From positions 1-64,000 of the forward strand of contig CAMYLU010000005.1 of the NCBI GenBank assembly GCA_947259485.1: a stretch of 64,000 bases of DNA, read 5' to 3'. A program made the position numbers and the translations under genes. The DNA comes from an uncultured Gammaproteobacteria bacterium. GTDB taxonomy: Bacteria; Pseudomonadota; Gammaproteobacteria; GCA-001735895. Positions 63,643 to 64,000 of the stretch are shown piece after piece; the first letter of the stretch is position 1, and the number at the start of each line of letters is the position of its first letter. The notes beneath the pieces are model-generated. The model did no database searches. It worked only from the letters and a program-made list of their open reading frames with translations, and was not told the DNA's origin.

Positions 63643-64000
63643 ATGGAAGGTCAACGCACCCCGATTGAATCCGGATGCCCCGATGGATTCCAGTACATGC
63701 ATCCGACCATGCGTAAAAACTACGGCAACTGGTCTTACCATGAAGATCCCCGCCCCGGCGTGTTAAAACATACCGCGCATGGTGGCGATGCAATCTATAC
63801 CGTGCGCGCCGGCACCCAGCGAATTCTCGATGTATTCACGCTACGCAAGCTTTGCGAAATCGGCGACGAGTATGCCGAGGGTTACGTACGTTTTACGATT
63901 CGCAGCAATATCGAGTACATGGTTGCCGACGGCAGCAAGGTCGAACCATTGATAGCGGCACTCGAAAAAGAAGGTTTCATCGTCGGCGGCACCAAGAACT
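63643..64000 (+). CDS. dsrB: Dissimilatory sulfite reductase beta subunit (3' partial)
   Basis: Starts ATG at 63643 after AGGAG. The 119 residues visible (GYPxG-type start EGQRTPIESGCPDGFQYMHP, then RFTIRSNIEYMVADGSKVEP) match the DsrB N-terminus. The gene runs off the window edge; the remaining dsr genes should follow. Confidence 0.95.
   Translation, partial: MEGQRTPIESGCPDGFQYMHPTMRKNYGNWSYHEDPRPGVLKHTAHGGDAIYTVRAGTQRILDVFTLRKLCEIGDEYAEGYVRFTIRSNIEYMVADGSKVEPLIAALEKEGFIVGGTKN

Overview
The window is chromosomal DNA from a sulfur-oxidising gammaproteobacterium. The evidence is the classic thrS-infC-rpmI-rplT-pheS-pheT-ihfA-merR block, a Sox thiosulfate-oxidation set (soxX, Y, Z, A and a SoxXA-binding protein), a TusA/DsrE2/YeeE sulfur-relay set, and the start of a dissimilatory sulfite reductase operon (dsrA, then dsrB cut by the window edge). 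Ectoine-breakdown genes point to a marine or saline habitat. The species cannot be named from this sequence.

Layout. 1-9.5 kb: 3' end of a giant secreted RTX/cadherin-repeat protein with a von Willebrand A domain, a LuxR-type regulator, and a Hanks-type Ser/Thr kinase. 9.5-17.5 kb: tRNA-Pro(GGG), the translation operon on the minus strand, tRNA-Val(GAC) and two tRNA-Val derivatives interrupted in the T-loop by 71-nt structured inserts. 17.5-21.9 kb: a membrane protein, a two-subunit sodium:solute symporter, a hypothetical protein and a GNAT acetyltransferase. 22-27.1 kb: five-gene (hydroxy)ectoine catabolism operon (OCD-like, eutB, eutC, doeA/eutD, doeB/eutE). 27.1-29.4 kb: FKBP isomerase, DMT permease, glutaredoxin, tRNA-Pro(CGG). 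29.9-40 kb: two class III nucleotidyl cyclases around a cNMP-binding-domain/kinase fusion, plus a sterol-desaturase-like enzyme, a Rieske oxygenase with two SDRs, and a permease. 40-43 kb: M23 peptidase, Nudix hydrolase, a possible small RNA, srkA and a redoxin pseudogene.

42.9-64 kb is a sulfur-oxidation island. It holds periplasmic thioredoxin-like, rhodanese and DsrE-like proteins, a Met-rich haem c protein beside a Met-rich DUF302 protein, soxXYZA, tusA-dsrE2-fadL-yeeE, several small unknowns, two DUF3530 hydrolases and three 2-oxoglutarate/Fe(II) dioxygenase-type proteins. Divergent from dsrAB is a tight four-gene minus-strand operon: a TauD-like dioxygenase, a Cas6/Cmx6-family protein with no CRISPR array in sight, a DsrC-family protein lacking both C-terminal cysteines, and a small charged protein.

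The most unusual signals are that four-gene operon, the Met-repeat haem protein, and a family of hairpin cassettes linked to the tRNA genes. The cassette hairpins carry AGGAT-type loops that resemble CsrA/RsmA targets, and their stems covary between copies. The pheT gene contains a frame-breaking deletion. infC appears to start at a non-canonical ATC codon.
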